Of a stretch of 64,000 nucleotides of DNA, positions 28,766 to 36,590 are shown one piece after another. Location of the stretch: assembly GCF_048820975.1 (NCBI RefSeq), contig NZ_JBMEUF010000003.1:124001-188000 (forward strand), in the 5' to 3' direction. This stretch comes from Glaciecola sp048820975 (lineage in GTDB: Bacteria > Pseudomonadota > Gammaproteobacteria > Enterobacterales > Alteromonadaceae). The position numbers and the translations under genes were made by a program. The notes below the pieces were generated by a model. It was not told the DNA's origin and did not search any database. It saw nothing but the letters and a program-made list of their open reading frames with translations. The first letter of the stretch is position 1, and each line of letters begins with the position of its first letter.

Positions 28766-29020
28766 TGTCATGCCGGCGAACACTTGTCATGCCGGCGCAG
28801 GCCGGTACCTGCCAAATAGGGTAATGTAGGAGATTACAGCCTACGCTGTAATGACGGTAAAGGGACTGTCATGCCGGCGCAGGCCGGTACCTGCTAAATA
28901 GGGTAATGTATGAGATTACAGCCTACGCTGTAATGACGGTAAAGGGACTGTCATGCCGGCGAAGACCGGTACCTGCTAAATAGGGTAATGTAGGAGCTTA
29001 CAGCCTACGCTGCAATGACT
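28766..29020. repeat. Two-hairpin repeat array 6 with three tandem A-B units
   Basis: Three composite units, each a type-A hairpin, ~18 nt (CTGCYAAATAGGGTAATGTA-like) and a type-B hairpin, start near 28787, 28868 and 28950 with an 81-82 bp period. A left-half A precedes them at ~28766. Loops are GCAG (A) and CTAC (B) as in array 5. The third A has degenerated (ACCGGT on the right) and its loop is GAAG. It ends ~50 bp before the tRNA gene, which is read toward it. Confidence 0.87.
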
Positions 29021-29070
29021 GATGACCATAAAAGCGCTGTAACAGCAGGGAAAAAAGAGAAAGAGGAAAA

Positions 29071-29147
29071 TGGTGGCCCGACCCTGACTTGAACAGGGGA
29101 CCTGCCGATTATGAGTCGGATGCTCTAACCAACTGAGCTATCGGGCC
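29071..29147 (-). tRNA. tRNA with CAT anticodon, probably tRNA-Ile2 (lysidine-modified)
   Basis: A 77-nt cloverleaf read on the minus strand with encoded CCA. Acceptor GGCCCGA/TCGGGCC, D-stem GCTC/GAGC, anticodon loop CTCATAA and T-stem CCCTG/CAGGG are all visible. The CAT anticodon could be elongator Met or Ile2. Base pairs C4-G69 and C5-G68, which E. coli TilS uses for recognition, and the resemblance to E. coli ileX favour Ile2. The anticodon stem has a T27-C43 mismatch, where ileX has a G-U pair. Confidence 0.9.
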
Positions 29148-29383
29148 ATGCTTTAAAGCGGTGCGAAGTATAAAGAAGTTTTTTAAGAATGTCATTAGCC
29201 TTTTATGAATAAATTACTATTTTTAATGAAAAATTTTAGCGAACTAATCAATAAAACAAAGGTTTAGACTAAAGTTTACGAATTATTTGCCGTCAAAGAA
29301 GTGAATAAAGTTAAAATATTTGTTATGTTTCGCGTATATTAAAGTCGAAATAACATACAGCATAGTAAAGGTTGTGAGAGTTT

Positions 29384-29713
29384 ATGAAAGAAGATCCATT
29401 TATATTAAGTGGTCGAAATACTATTATTCACAAATTGAGAAAGGTCGATTTATTGATTGTTAATAGCCGACAAGACCCAGTTTTAATAGTGATGCACAAT
29501 GGCATTGAAGTTTATGATGGGGACCTACCTAAAAATAAACTTGAAGCAAAGCGTATGGATGTAGCTAAAGTGGACGTATCGTCGCCTGACAACTTTAGTG
29601 ACTATAAAAGCATGCTTTTTGTACAAACGCTCAACAACAAAGAGTATAAAATAGACTACTCGAAAAAGGACACGAAGTATTTCATCACCGTTCATCAAGA
29701 GAGCACATTTTAA
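29384..29713 (+). CDS. Hypothetical protein upstream of lrgAB
   Basis: I do not recognise this 109-aa protein. It has no signal peptide or membrane segment, a mixed charged composition and several predicted beta-strand stretches (LLIVNS, PVLIVMHNGIEVYDG, MLFVQTLNN, YFITVHQ). The start ATG follows 'GGTTGTGAGAG'. It is followed, 25 bp after its stop, by the LrgA-like gene on the same strand, so it may share a transcript. It does not look like a shadow of another gene, as the opposite strand holds nothing known. Confidence 0.55.
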   Translation: MKEDPFILSGRNTIIHKLRKVDLLIVNSRQDPVLIVMHNGIEVYDGDLPKNKLEAKRMDVAKVDVSSPDNFSDYKSMLFVQTLNNKEYKIDYSKKDTKYFITVHQESTF

Positions 29714-29738
29714 ATTAAAACCACTGGCACTCACGCTT

Positions 29739-30107
29739 TTGGGCGTTGTTGTGTTGGTGGGTTTGTTTGTCACATCTCAAATTATACTCGAATATTTTAA
29801 CATTTCTTTACCGGGTGCTATTTTAGGCATTTTCGTGCTGCTTGTAGCCTTAGTTCTTTTTCGCCGAGTGCCCAATAGCATTGAACTTGCTAGTAAACCT
29901 TTGCTCACCTATATGTCTTTATTTTTCGTGCCCGCAATTGTGGCAATTGTTAACTACACCCAGCTTATACTGCAGTTTCCTTGGGCTTTGTTTTTGGCCA
30001 TAGTGGTAAGTACTTTACTTAGCCTAGGTTTAACCGCGCTTATTGCCCAAAAACTCATGCATGCGCTGAATACGCCAAATAAGGGCAATAGCAATGCTAG
30101 TGAATAA
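29739..30107 (+). CDS. CidA/LrgA-family holin-like membrane protein
   Basis: Membrane protein of ~122 aa with four hydrophobic segments and the family core 'LPGAILGIFVLLVALVL' followed by 'PLLTYMSLFFVPAIVAI', as in CidA/LrgA. These proteins act with LrgB/CidB partners in murein hydrolase control or in export of small metabolites. The start is uncertain: TTG at 29739 and GTG at 29751 are in frame, no good ribosome site is visible for either, and the hydrophobic N-terminus continues upstream in frame (LALTLLGVVV). The LrgB gene follows 21 bp later. Confidence 0.82.
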   Translation: MGVVVLVGLFVTSQIILEYFNISLPGAILGIFVLLVALVLFRRVPNSIELASKPLLTYMSLFFVPAIVAIVNYTQLILQFPWALFLAIVVSTLLSLGLTALIAQKLMHALNTPNKGNSNASE

Positions 30108-30128
30108 GCGTGTTGGAGTAACTGCTTA

Positions 30129-30809
30129 ATGTGGATACTTGAAAGCGCTGCATGGGTGATAGGCACAATAGTGACTTACTTAGTATGTGTGCGTTTGTAT
30201 CAACTAAGCCGGCAGTTTCCGTTATTTCATCCTTTAATTGTGTGCACTTTACTCATAATTGTAGCTATGTATGTTATGCAAACTTCAATAGCGCAGTATC
30301 AGCAACACACATATTTATTGACGTTTTTGCTTGGCCCTGCAACCGTAGCGCTTGCCGTGCCTTTGTATCATCAAAGCCGTATTTTGTTAGCTATGAACTG
30401 GCGAGTGGTTTTGCCTATTGTTATTGCGGGCATTGTTGCTCCATGCTTGTCATGGATTAGCGTGTATTTGCTTAATGCCCCACTTGATCTACAAATGACG
30501 GTAATGGTGAAGTCTATTACCACGCCATTGGCAATGGATACTGCTGCACTTATTTCAGGTATTCCTGCACTTGCCGCAGTTATGGTAATTAGTACAGGTA
30601 TTGTAGGGGCGGTATGTGGCCCTAGCTTATTTAAAATACTCAAGGTATATAACCACGCCGCACAAGGCACTGCCTTAGGAGCAGTAGCGCATGCAATTGG
30701 TACAGCTAAGGCATTTTCAATCTCTGAACAATGCGCGGCTTTCGCAACGCTGGCTTTGTGTCTTAACGGTATTATGACTGCAATATTGTTGCCGGTCTTG
30801 TTTGCATAA
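30129..30809 (+). CDS. LrgB-family membrane protein
   Basis: Inner-membrane protein of 226 aa, partner of the preceding LrgA-like protein. The LrgB block is clear: 'LGPATVALAVPLYHQ', 'KSITTPLAMD' (residues ~133-142), 'ISTGIVGAVCGP' and 'GTALGAVAHAIGTAKAF'. About seven hydrophobic segments are visible. The pair resembles lrgAB/cidAB (yohJK in E. coli), linked to autolysis control and, in some species, to export of pyruvate or glycolate. There is no LytSR-type regulator adjacent. A 20-bp AT-rich palindrome (ATTAGTATT, 2 nt, AATACTAAT at 30821-30840) follows the stop. Confidence 0.88.
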   Translation: MWILESAAWVIGTIVTYLVCVRLYQLSRQFPLFHPLIVCTLLIIVAMYVMQTSIAQYQQHTYLLTFLLGPATVALAVPLYHQSRILLAMNWRVVLPIVIAGIVAPCLSWISVYLLNAPLDLQMTVMVKSITTPLAMDTAALISGIPALAAVMVISTGIVGAVCGPSLFKILKVYNHAAQGTALGAVAHAIGTAKAFSISEQCAAFATLALCLNGIMTAILLPVLFA

Positions 30810-30935
30810 GCCCCAGTTTTATTAGTATTAAAATACTAATCTCATTCTCAAGAAATCCTATAAGTGGCCGATACCTGAGCTAAGGTTTATTTTACGAACC
30901 TTTGCTCAAATTAAATCCTAGGATAAAACCTTATT

Positions 30936-31928
30936 ATGTTATCAGTTCTTATATGCGATGATTCGCTGGTAGCAAGGAAGCAGGTGGCAAAATGTTTGCC
31001 CCAAGATATGGAAGTGGCTATTCATTTCGCCAAACATGGCGAAGAGGCGATTCAAGCCATATGCGAGGGTAAGGGTCATTTATTACTTCTTGATCTTAAT
31101 ATGCCTGTTCTAGATGGATACGGCACCCTTCAGCAAATAAAAGAGCAGCAATTATCAATAAAAACCATTGTAATATCGGGTGATGTGCAAGCCGAAGCGC
31201 AAGCTCGCGTTTCTGAATTAGGCGCTATCGATTTTATTGAAAAGCCGGTGAATGCTGAAACTCTCCAAGCTATTTTACTTAAACATAACTTACTTAACGC
31301 TGAGCCTGAAAAAGAAGTTGATACCGATGGCTTAGATGAACTAGTGCGTGACTGCTACCAAGAGGTAGTAAACGTTGCTATGGGGCAAGCCGGCGCGCAT
31401 TTAGCTAAAATAATGGATGTGTTTGTAGAGTTACCCATACCCAACGTTAATTTAATTGAAGTTTCAGAACTTCATATGATGTTATCAGATATTGACGTAT
31501 CAGATAGAACCTCTGGCGTGTGCCAAGGCTTTTTAGGTGATGGCATTAGTGGTGAAGCATTGTTGATTTTTAGTGATTCTAGTTTTACTGATGTCGCTAA
31601 AATATTTAAAATTACCAGCGAAGTTGATGACCAACTGCAACTTGAGCTACTTATGGACGCCGCTAGTTTATTAATTGGTACATGCTTAAGCACCATTGCC
31701 AATCAATTAGACATGCAGTTTCGCCAAGGGCACCCTGTGGTATTAGGACAACATCAAAGTGTGCAAGAGCTAATTAATACCAACAAAAGTACATGGCGTA
31801 AAACGCTGGCTATTGAAGTGAGCTATAGCCTAGAGGGCTTTGATGTACATTGTGATTTAATTTTATTGTTCACCGAAGAATCCATGGACATGATGAACGC
31901 TAAACTAGCCCATATGTTGGAGGATTAA
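30936..31928 (+). CDS. Response regulator with C-terminal CheC-like phosphatase domain
   Basis: Two-part protein of 330 aa. The receiver domain (1-118) has Asp8, Asp9, the phosphoacceptor Asp53, Ser81 and Lys103. The C-terminal part (~130-330) is CheC/CheX-like, with 'LMDAASLLIGTCLSTIANQL' as the catalytic-helix equivalent and 'GDGISGEALLIF' as the core strand. CheC-type domains dephosphorylate phospho-receivers, so this is probably an adapter that resets a signalling pathway rather than a DNA-binding regulator. The PAS gene starts 1 bp after the stop. No histidine kinase is in the window. Confidence 0.85.
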   Translation: MLSVLICDDSLVARKQVAKCLPQDMEVAIHFAKHGEEAIQAICEGKGHLLLLDLNMPVLDGYGTLQQIKEQQLSIKTIVISGDVQAEAQARVSELGAIDFIEKPVNAETLQAILLKHNLLNAEPEKEVDTDGLDELVRDCYQEVVNVAMGQAGAHLAKIMDVFVELPIPNVNLIEVSELHMMLSDIDVSDRTSGVCQGFLGDGISGEALLIFSDSSFTDVAKIFKITSEVDDQLQLELLMDAASLLIGTCLSTIANQLDMQFRQGHPVVLGQHQSVQELINTNKSTWRKTLAIEVSYSLEGFDVHCDLILLFTEESMDMMNAKLAHMLED

Positions 31929-31929
31929 G

Positions 31930-32433
31930 ATGACGACTAGCTCAATTAAAAATGACGCGCTTGACGAACTACTTGAATTCCATTGGATGATGAACATGAT
32001 CCAAACGGTAGACGTGGGCATTGTTGTATTCAATCGAAATTTCGAAATTAAGGTTTGGAATGGCTTTATGGAGGCGCATTCTGGTTTGCTGCCCTCTGAT
32101 GTTCGTGATGTATCACTTTTTGAATTATTCCCCGATATTTCAGAAGCTTGGTTAACCAGTAAAACGCATCCTGTGTTTGAGCTGCGCACGCGCGCATTTA
32201 TCACATGGGAGCAGCGCCCTTATTTGTTCAAGTTTAGAAATTATCGGCCTATAACAAGCAACGCCCCTTATATGTATCAAAATGTGGTGTTTTCACCACT
32301 GGTGTCGGCTACCGGTGTGGTGGAAAACATATGTATGATGGTATATGACATGACAGACGCCGCCTCGGCCAAAAAACAACTATTAGCGCTGCAAGTAAAA
32401 CAAAACGAACTGGACGAAAAAACCAAGTCATAA
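31930..32433 (+). CDS. Solo PAS-domain protein
   Basis: A 167-residue cytoplasmic protein with one PAS domain (~22-150: 'VDVGIVVFNRNFEIKVWNGFME' through 'NICMMVYDMTDAASAKKQL') and a short helical tail (LLALQVKQNELDEK). It has no kinase, GGDEF or other output domain. Its ATG follows the stop of the receiver-CheC gene by one base, so the two are translationally coupled and probably interact. In related bacteria such PAS parts are often fused to or followed by GGDEF domains; here the output is missing (inference). Confidence 0.8.
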   Translation: MTTSSIKNDALDELLEFHWMMNMIQTVDVGIVVFNRNFEIKVWNGFMEAHSGLLPSDVRDVSLFELFPDISEAWLTSKTHPVFELRTRAFITWEQRPYLFKFRNYRPITSNAPYMYQNVVFSPLVSATGVVENICMMVYDMTDAASAKKQLLALQVKQNELDEKTKS

Positions 32434-32523
32434 TTTAATACAAGATTTGGCACTCGATTTGGTACAAGACTTGCTAAAACCTCTTATAACTTATTAATTG
32501 TTGTATTTGAGGCGTGCATTGTT

Positions 32524-34230
32524 TTGAAAACTAACTCCTGGATAAAATTTGCTGTATTGGTGTTTATTTCCCTTGTGCTTAGCGCTTGCGGCGGTGGCTC
32601 AGATTCGGGCGAAGGTTCGACTGCTGATGCAGTTTTAGTTAACGCCGGCGCCAATATTTCGTTAAACGAAGCACAAACCGCCAACATTACCGGTGGCGCT
32701 AGTGGTGGCACCGGGGCCTTAACTTACGCATGGCAAGCTGACGCCAGCGTTATAATAACCCACGATGATACGACCTTAGCTGATGCCGTAATAACAGCAC
32801 CAAGCGTAACTGAAATAAGCGCGTATACAATAAGCCTTACCGCTACTGATGAGAGCGGCAGCAGCGGCTCAAATTCATTTGTGCTTACCGTAAACCCCGT
32901 TAATATTGCGCCCACGTCAGTCATTACCAGCAATGACATTAGCGGTTATGCCAGCAATACTTATCCAGTAACTAGCGCTATTGTTTTAGATGGCACTAAT
33001 AGTAGTGACCAAGATCCACAAACTGCCACTTCGCCAATTACTGCCTATTTATGGCAACAAGTTGCCGGTCCTAGCTTACTTGCGGGCATTAATTCTAGTG
33101 CTGATACCATTACCTTAGTTGCTCCCACGCTTTCTACTTCGCAAACGGCAGTAATACGTTTAACCGTTACTGACCAAGAGCTTGCTACAGCGTCAAGCGA
33201 CATAACTATTACCTTGCTAGCAGAAAACGAAACGCTCCCAGAAGCAACTATAAGTTTAATTAGAGATGTATTTGCAGGCGAGATTCAAGCCCTTAGCGGC
33301 GAAGGACAAAGCATTGCGCCTAGTGCGAGCCCTTTTTCAGCAACGTGGACGAATTCATCTACCGCGTCAATAAATGATGTAAATGAATTTAATACTTACG
33401 CAATAGCGCCTCTTGTAAGTGAGGATACTGAAGTAAGGTATGCCTTAAGTGTAGAAGATAGTTTTGGGAATACTGCCAGTACGCAACTTTCGGCTATGGT
33501 GTATGCGCCTATTGTGCGAACCGTTAATGACACTGGTGTACAGGTGTTTGCAAATGAAGCAAGCGTGTTTAGCGCTTATCAAGCTGACTTTGCCGGCCAA
33601 GATGCTGATTTTGGCGCAGACCAACAAAGTCAATCAGGCCAAGTAAGTAAAGTGGGTGACGGTGAAGCCGGTTTCGACTTTACGCGTTTAGATAACAATG
33701 GCGATATTATAGATAATCCCAGTTTTGAATTTACCTGTGTGCGTGACAACACAACAGGCTTAATTTGGCAAACTAAAACAGCCAGTGATACCAGCAGTAG
33801 CGCATATGTTGAACAAACTTTTACTTGGTACGCAGAAGAAGATAACGGTAATTTTGAAGGTAGTTTAAATGAGGCTAGCACGAGCTGCAATGTGAGTTCA
33901 GGCCAGTGTAATACGCAAGCTTACCTTGACCAAGTAAATGCTGAAGGCATGTGCGGATTTTTTGATTGGCGCTTACCAAATATTCGTGAGATGCAGTCTA
34001 TTGTTCATTATGGCAAAACCTCTAGTCCCTTGGTTGATACTGAGTTCTTCCCTTATTGGGGCACAGCAAATAATAGTACCTTATGGTATTGGACCAGCCA
34101 ATCAAGCGCTGATGGCGTTAGTGACGACACCGCTTACAATGCATGGGCGCTTGATATGAATTCCGGCAACGATGGCTTTTTAGATAAAACCACTGAACAA
34201 AGAGTTATATTAGTAAGGGCAGGGCGATGA
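32524..34230 (+). CDS. Lipoprotein with PKD/Ig-like domains and C-terminal DUF1566
   Basis: Predicted lipoprotein of 568 aa. It uses a TTG start at 32524, needed to include the signal peptide (MKTNSWIKFAVLVFISLVLSAC, lipobox LSAC, Cys22); GAGG lies 11 bases upstream. Residues ~35-330 hold PKD/REJ-like beta domains ('LDGTNSSDQDPQT...AYLWQQVAGP'). The last ~170 residues are DUF1566, with 'TGLIWQTK' and 'WRLPNIREMQSIV' near the start and a 'YWTSQSS...AWALDM' block near the end. DUF1566 regions are related to formylglycine-enzyme/lectin-like folds and are often surface proteins. The stop overlaps the start of the next DUF1566 gene by 4 bp (ATGA). Confidence 0.78.
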   Translation: MKTNSWIKFAVLVFISLVLSACGGGSDSGEGSTADAVLVNAGANISLNEAQTANITGGASGGTGALTYAWQADASVIITHDDTTLADAVITAPSVTEISAYTISLTATDESGSSGSNSFVLTVNPVNIAPTSVITSNDISGYASNTYPVTSAIVLDGTNSSDQDPQTATSPITAYLWQQVAGPSLLAGINSSADTITLVAPTLSTSQTAVIRLTVTDQELATASSDITITLLAENETLPEATISLIRDVFAGEIQALSGEGQSIAPSASPFSATWTNSSTASINDVNEFNTYAIAPLVSEDTEVRYALSVEDSFGNTASTQLSAMVYAPIVRTVNDTGVQVFANEASVFSAYQADFAGQDADFGADQQSQSGQVSKVGDGEAGFDFTRLDNNGDIIDNPSFEFTCVRDNTTGLIWQTKTASDTSSSAYVEQTFTWYAEEDNGNFEGSLNEASTSCNVSSGQCNTQAYLDQVNAEGMCGFFDWRLPNIREMQSIVHYGKTSSPLVDTEFFPYWGTANNSTLWYWTSQSSADGVSDDTAYNAWALDMNSGNDGFLDKTTEQRVILVRAGR

Positions 34231-34748
34231 ATAAAGTATGTTTAATATTGTTATGTAGTTTAGGCTTTATTACTACAACTGCTGCTCAAACAGCAGTGTG
34301 CCCGGCGGGGATCCCTACCACTAGCAGCGATGACGAATTTGAAGTGCTTGAAGACGGGGAAATATTACACATTACCTCAAACCTTATTTTTATGCGTTGT
34401 AGCATAGGGCAAACATGGGACGGCACTGAGTGCACGGGAACCCCTGAACCATATACTTGGCAAAATGCGTTAAGTACCGCACAAAGTACTACGTATTTAG
34501 ACAATAATAGTTGGCGCCTGCCTAATTTAAAGGAGTTGTCAGTAATTATAGAAAGTGCGTGCGTGCGCCCATCGATTAATGAAACGGTGTTTCCCAATAC
34601 TTCACCTGACGATTACTGGACGTCTACGCCGTCTTTATTAAACGAGCAAAGCGCCTGGGCAATTACGTTTACAAACGGTAGCAATGCCATTAAATTACGA
34701 AGCCGAAGTTTGTACGTTCGCTTAGTAAGAAACAACGTAGCTGACTAG
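34227..34748 (+). CDS. Small secreted DUF1566 protein
   Basis: A 173-residue exported protein (signal peptide ~1-20, ending TTAAQ) consisting only of a DUF1566 domain: 'MRCSIGQTWDGTECTG', 'WRLPNLKELSVIIE' and 'YWTSTPS...AWAITFTNG...RLVRN'. Six cysteines in the mature part suggest disulphides. It overlaps the preceding DUF1566 lipoprotein gene by ATGA, so the two are translated together. It may be a partner of, or a second copy from, the lipoprotein's C-terminus. Confidence 0.78.
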   Translation: MNKVCLILLCSLGFITTTAAQTAVCPAGIPTTSSDDEFEVLEDGEILHITSNLIFMRCSIGQTWDGTECTGTPEPYTWQNALSTAQSTTYLDNNSWRLPNLKELSVIIESACVRPSINETVFPNTSPDDYWTSTPSLLNEQSAWAITFTNGSNAIKLRSRSLYVRLVRNNVAD

Positions 34749-34798
34749 CTATTTGTAGCTAAGGCGCTTTGCTGTTTATTTTCAGCAGGCGCAAAGCG

Positions 34799-35956
34799 CT
34801 AAACAAACTCTGCCAGTACGGTATTTAAGTGGCGCTTTCCAAGTTCGCTTAAACGCCATTCATTGTTATTGGACAGCATTAAACCTTGGCCGTTTAATTT
34901 ACTTATAATGCTTTTTTCTTGCTCAGTGAGTGCCCGCCCAGTATAGCGCTCAAATTCATCATGAGGGCAAGCTTCTATTAAGCGCAGTCGATTCATGAAA
35001 AACTCAAAACCCATGTCTTCATCAAGTATGGCGGTTTGCCCTTGCATATATGGCTTACTTAAATCCATATACCCTTTAGGGTGCTTTACTTTCACGGTGC
35101 GAATAATTTCGCCGGTGGATAAATTACTGATTTTTCCATGCGCTCCGCAACCTATGCCTAAGTAGTCACCAAATCGCCAATAATTTAAATTATGAGCGCA
35201 TTTTTGGCCGGGCTTAGCATATGCTGACACTTCGTATTGTTCATACCCATGCTGAGCTAATAAGGCTTGTCCTTGGGTTTGAATATCCCACAGAACATCA
35301 TCTATTGGTAATTCAGGAGGCTTTGAATAAAACAGGGTATTGGGCTCAATCGTTAGTTGATACCATGATAAGTGGGGTGGCGCGTGATCAATGGCTTGTT
35401 GTAAATCACTTAATGCATTTTCTAAGCTTTGCTCTGGTAAGCCGTGCATTAGGTCAGTATTAAAAGAGCGCAGCGCTAAGGATTTTGCTAGCTCAATAGC
35501 ATTATGGGCTTGCCCCTCGTTATGAATACGCCCTAGTATCTTTAAGTGACTAGCCTGAAAACTTTGTACCCCAATTGAAATTCGGTTAACGCCCGAGGCT
35601 TGAAAACCAATAAATTTGTCACTTTCAACGGTGCCTGGGTTGGCTTCCATACTTATTTCAGCTTGTGGATGCACGGGGATGCGCGCTTTAATACCTTCAA
35701 TGAGTTTGTGCATGGCCTCAACTGACAGCAAGCTAGGCGTGCCGCCGCCGATGAATATTGATGTAACTTCACGAAGTTGCCCATTGTGCGAAACTAGGGG
35801 CAGGTCAGCGCTTAAGTCATCAAGTAAATGAGCAATGTATTCGCTTTCGGGAATGCCGCCTTTTAAGGTGTGTGAATTGAAATCACAATAGGGGCACTTT
35901 TGCACGCACCAAGGAATATGCACATACAGTGCAAGCGGTATTGCGTTTAATATCAT
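34799..35956 (-). CDS. hemW: Radical SAM protein HemW
   Basis: HemW of 385 aa, formerly annotated as oxygen-independent coproporphyrinogen oxidase, now regarded as a haem chaperone. The radical-SAM cysteines are in CVQKCPYCDFNSH (~17-29, CxxxCxxC), and 'CDFNSH' distinguishes HemW from true HemN. 'FIGGGTPSLL' supports SAM binding, and the family's C-terminal HemN_C domain ('FEFFMNRLRL') is present. The ATG overlaps the stop of rdgB by 4 bp (ATGA), the usual gene order in gammaproteobacteria. Confidence 0.93.
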   Translation of the reverse strand: MILNAIPLALYVHIPWCVQKCPYCDFNSHTLKGGIPESEYIAHLLDDLSADLPLVSHNGQLREVTSIFIGGGTPSLLSVEAMHKLIEGIKARIPVHPQAEISMEANPGTVESDKFIGFQASGVNRISIGVQSFQASHLKILGRIHNEGQAHNAIELAKSLALRSFNTDLMHGLPEQSLENALSDLQQAIDHAPPHLSWYQLTIEPNTLFYSKPPELPIDDVLWDIQTQGQALLAQHGYEQYEVSAYAKPGQKCAHNLNYWRFGDYLGIGCGAHGKISNLSTGEIIRTVKVKHPKGYMDLSKPYMQGQTAILDEDMGFEFFMNRLRLIEACPHDEFERYTGRALTEQEKSIISKLNGQGLMLSNNNEWRLSELGKRHLNTVLAEFV

Positions 35957-36561
35957 GGCTTCAGTAATGGTTTTACTTGTTGCATTAAGCTTACAAGGGC
36001 TTGCCCGCGGTGGCTTATCTTATTTTTAAGTGATTTATCTAGTTCAGCGGCGGTAGCTTTTTGTGATGGCACATAAAAAATAGGATCGTAACCAAAACCA
36101 CCCTCACCAGAGGCTTCTTTAGTGATTTCTCCGTGCCATTCGCCTTGGCAAATAATAGGTGTTGGGTCTTTAGCGTGTTGCATGAATACTAAAACGCATA
36201 AAAACTTAGCGCGGCGGTTTTCGCTATTACCTAGTTCACGTAGCAGTTTTTCGCAGTTTGCGCCGTCATTGCCGTGTTCGCCTGCGTAGCGGGCTGAATA
36301 AATGCCGGGTTCACAATTTAGAGCATCTACCACTAGGCCGCTGTCATCTGCTATAGCGGGTAAGCCTGTTAGCAAAGCAGCATGGCGGGCTTTAATAATT
36401 GCGTTTTCTACAAAGGTAGTGCCCGTTTCGGGTACATCAGGCACTTCAAATACTGACTGCGGATGCACGCTTATGTTGTAAGCTTCGAACAAATGTGTGA
36501 ATTCAGCCACCTTGCCTTTGTTTCCACTTGCGAGCACTATTTCGTTAATTCTGTTGGTCAT
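35953..36561 (-). CDS. rdgB: XTP/dITP diphosphatase RdgB
   Basis: Non-canonical purine NTP pyrophosphatase of 202 aa that removes dITP and XTP from the nucleotide pool. Motifs: 'LASGNKGKVAEF' (~10-21), 'DDSGLVVDAL' with the catalytic Asp, 'GIYSARYAG' and 'GFGYDPIFYVP', and the C-terminal 'SHRGQAL'. The length is normal for the Ham1/RdgB family. It overlaps hemW by 4 bp and lies 29 bp after srmB on the same strand. Confidence 0.94.
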   Translation of the reverse strand: MTNRINEIVLASGNKGKVAEFTHLFEAYNISVHPQSVFEVPDVPETGTTFVENAIIKARHAALLTGLPAIADDSGLVVDALNCEPGIYSARYAGEHGNDGANCEKLLRELGNSENRRAKFLCVLVFMQHAKDPTPIICQGEWHGEITKEASGEGGFGYDPIFYVPSQKATAAELDKSLKNKISHRGQALVSLMQQVKPLLKP

Positions 36562-36590
36562 AGCTTTACCTTATGGGTGCGCCGTTAAAA

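Noticed and set aside
8570..29020. CRISPR-like arrays
   Set aside because: The repeats are two palindromes at uneven spacing with half copies and no unique spacers of constant length, and no cas gene is present.
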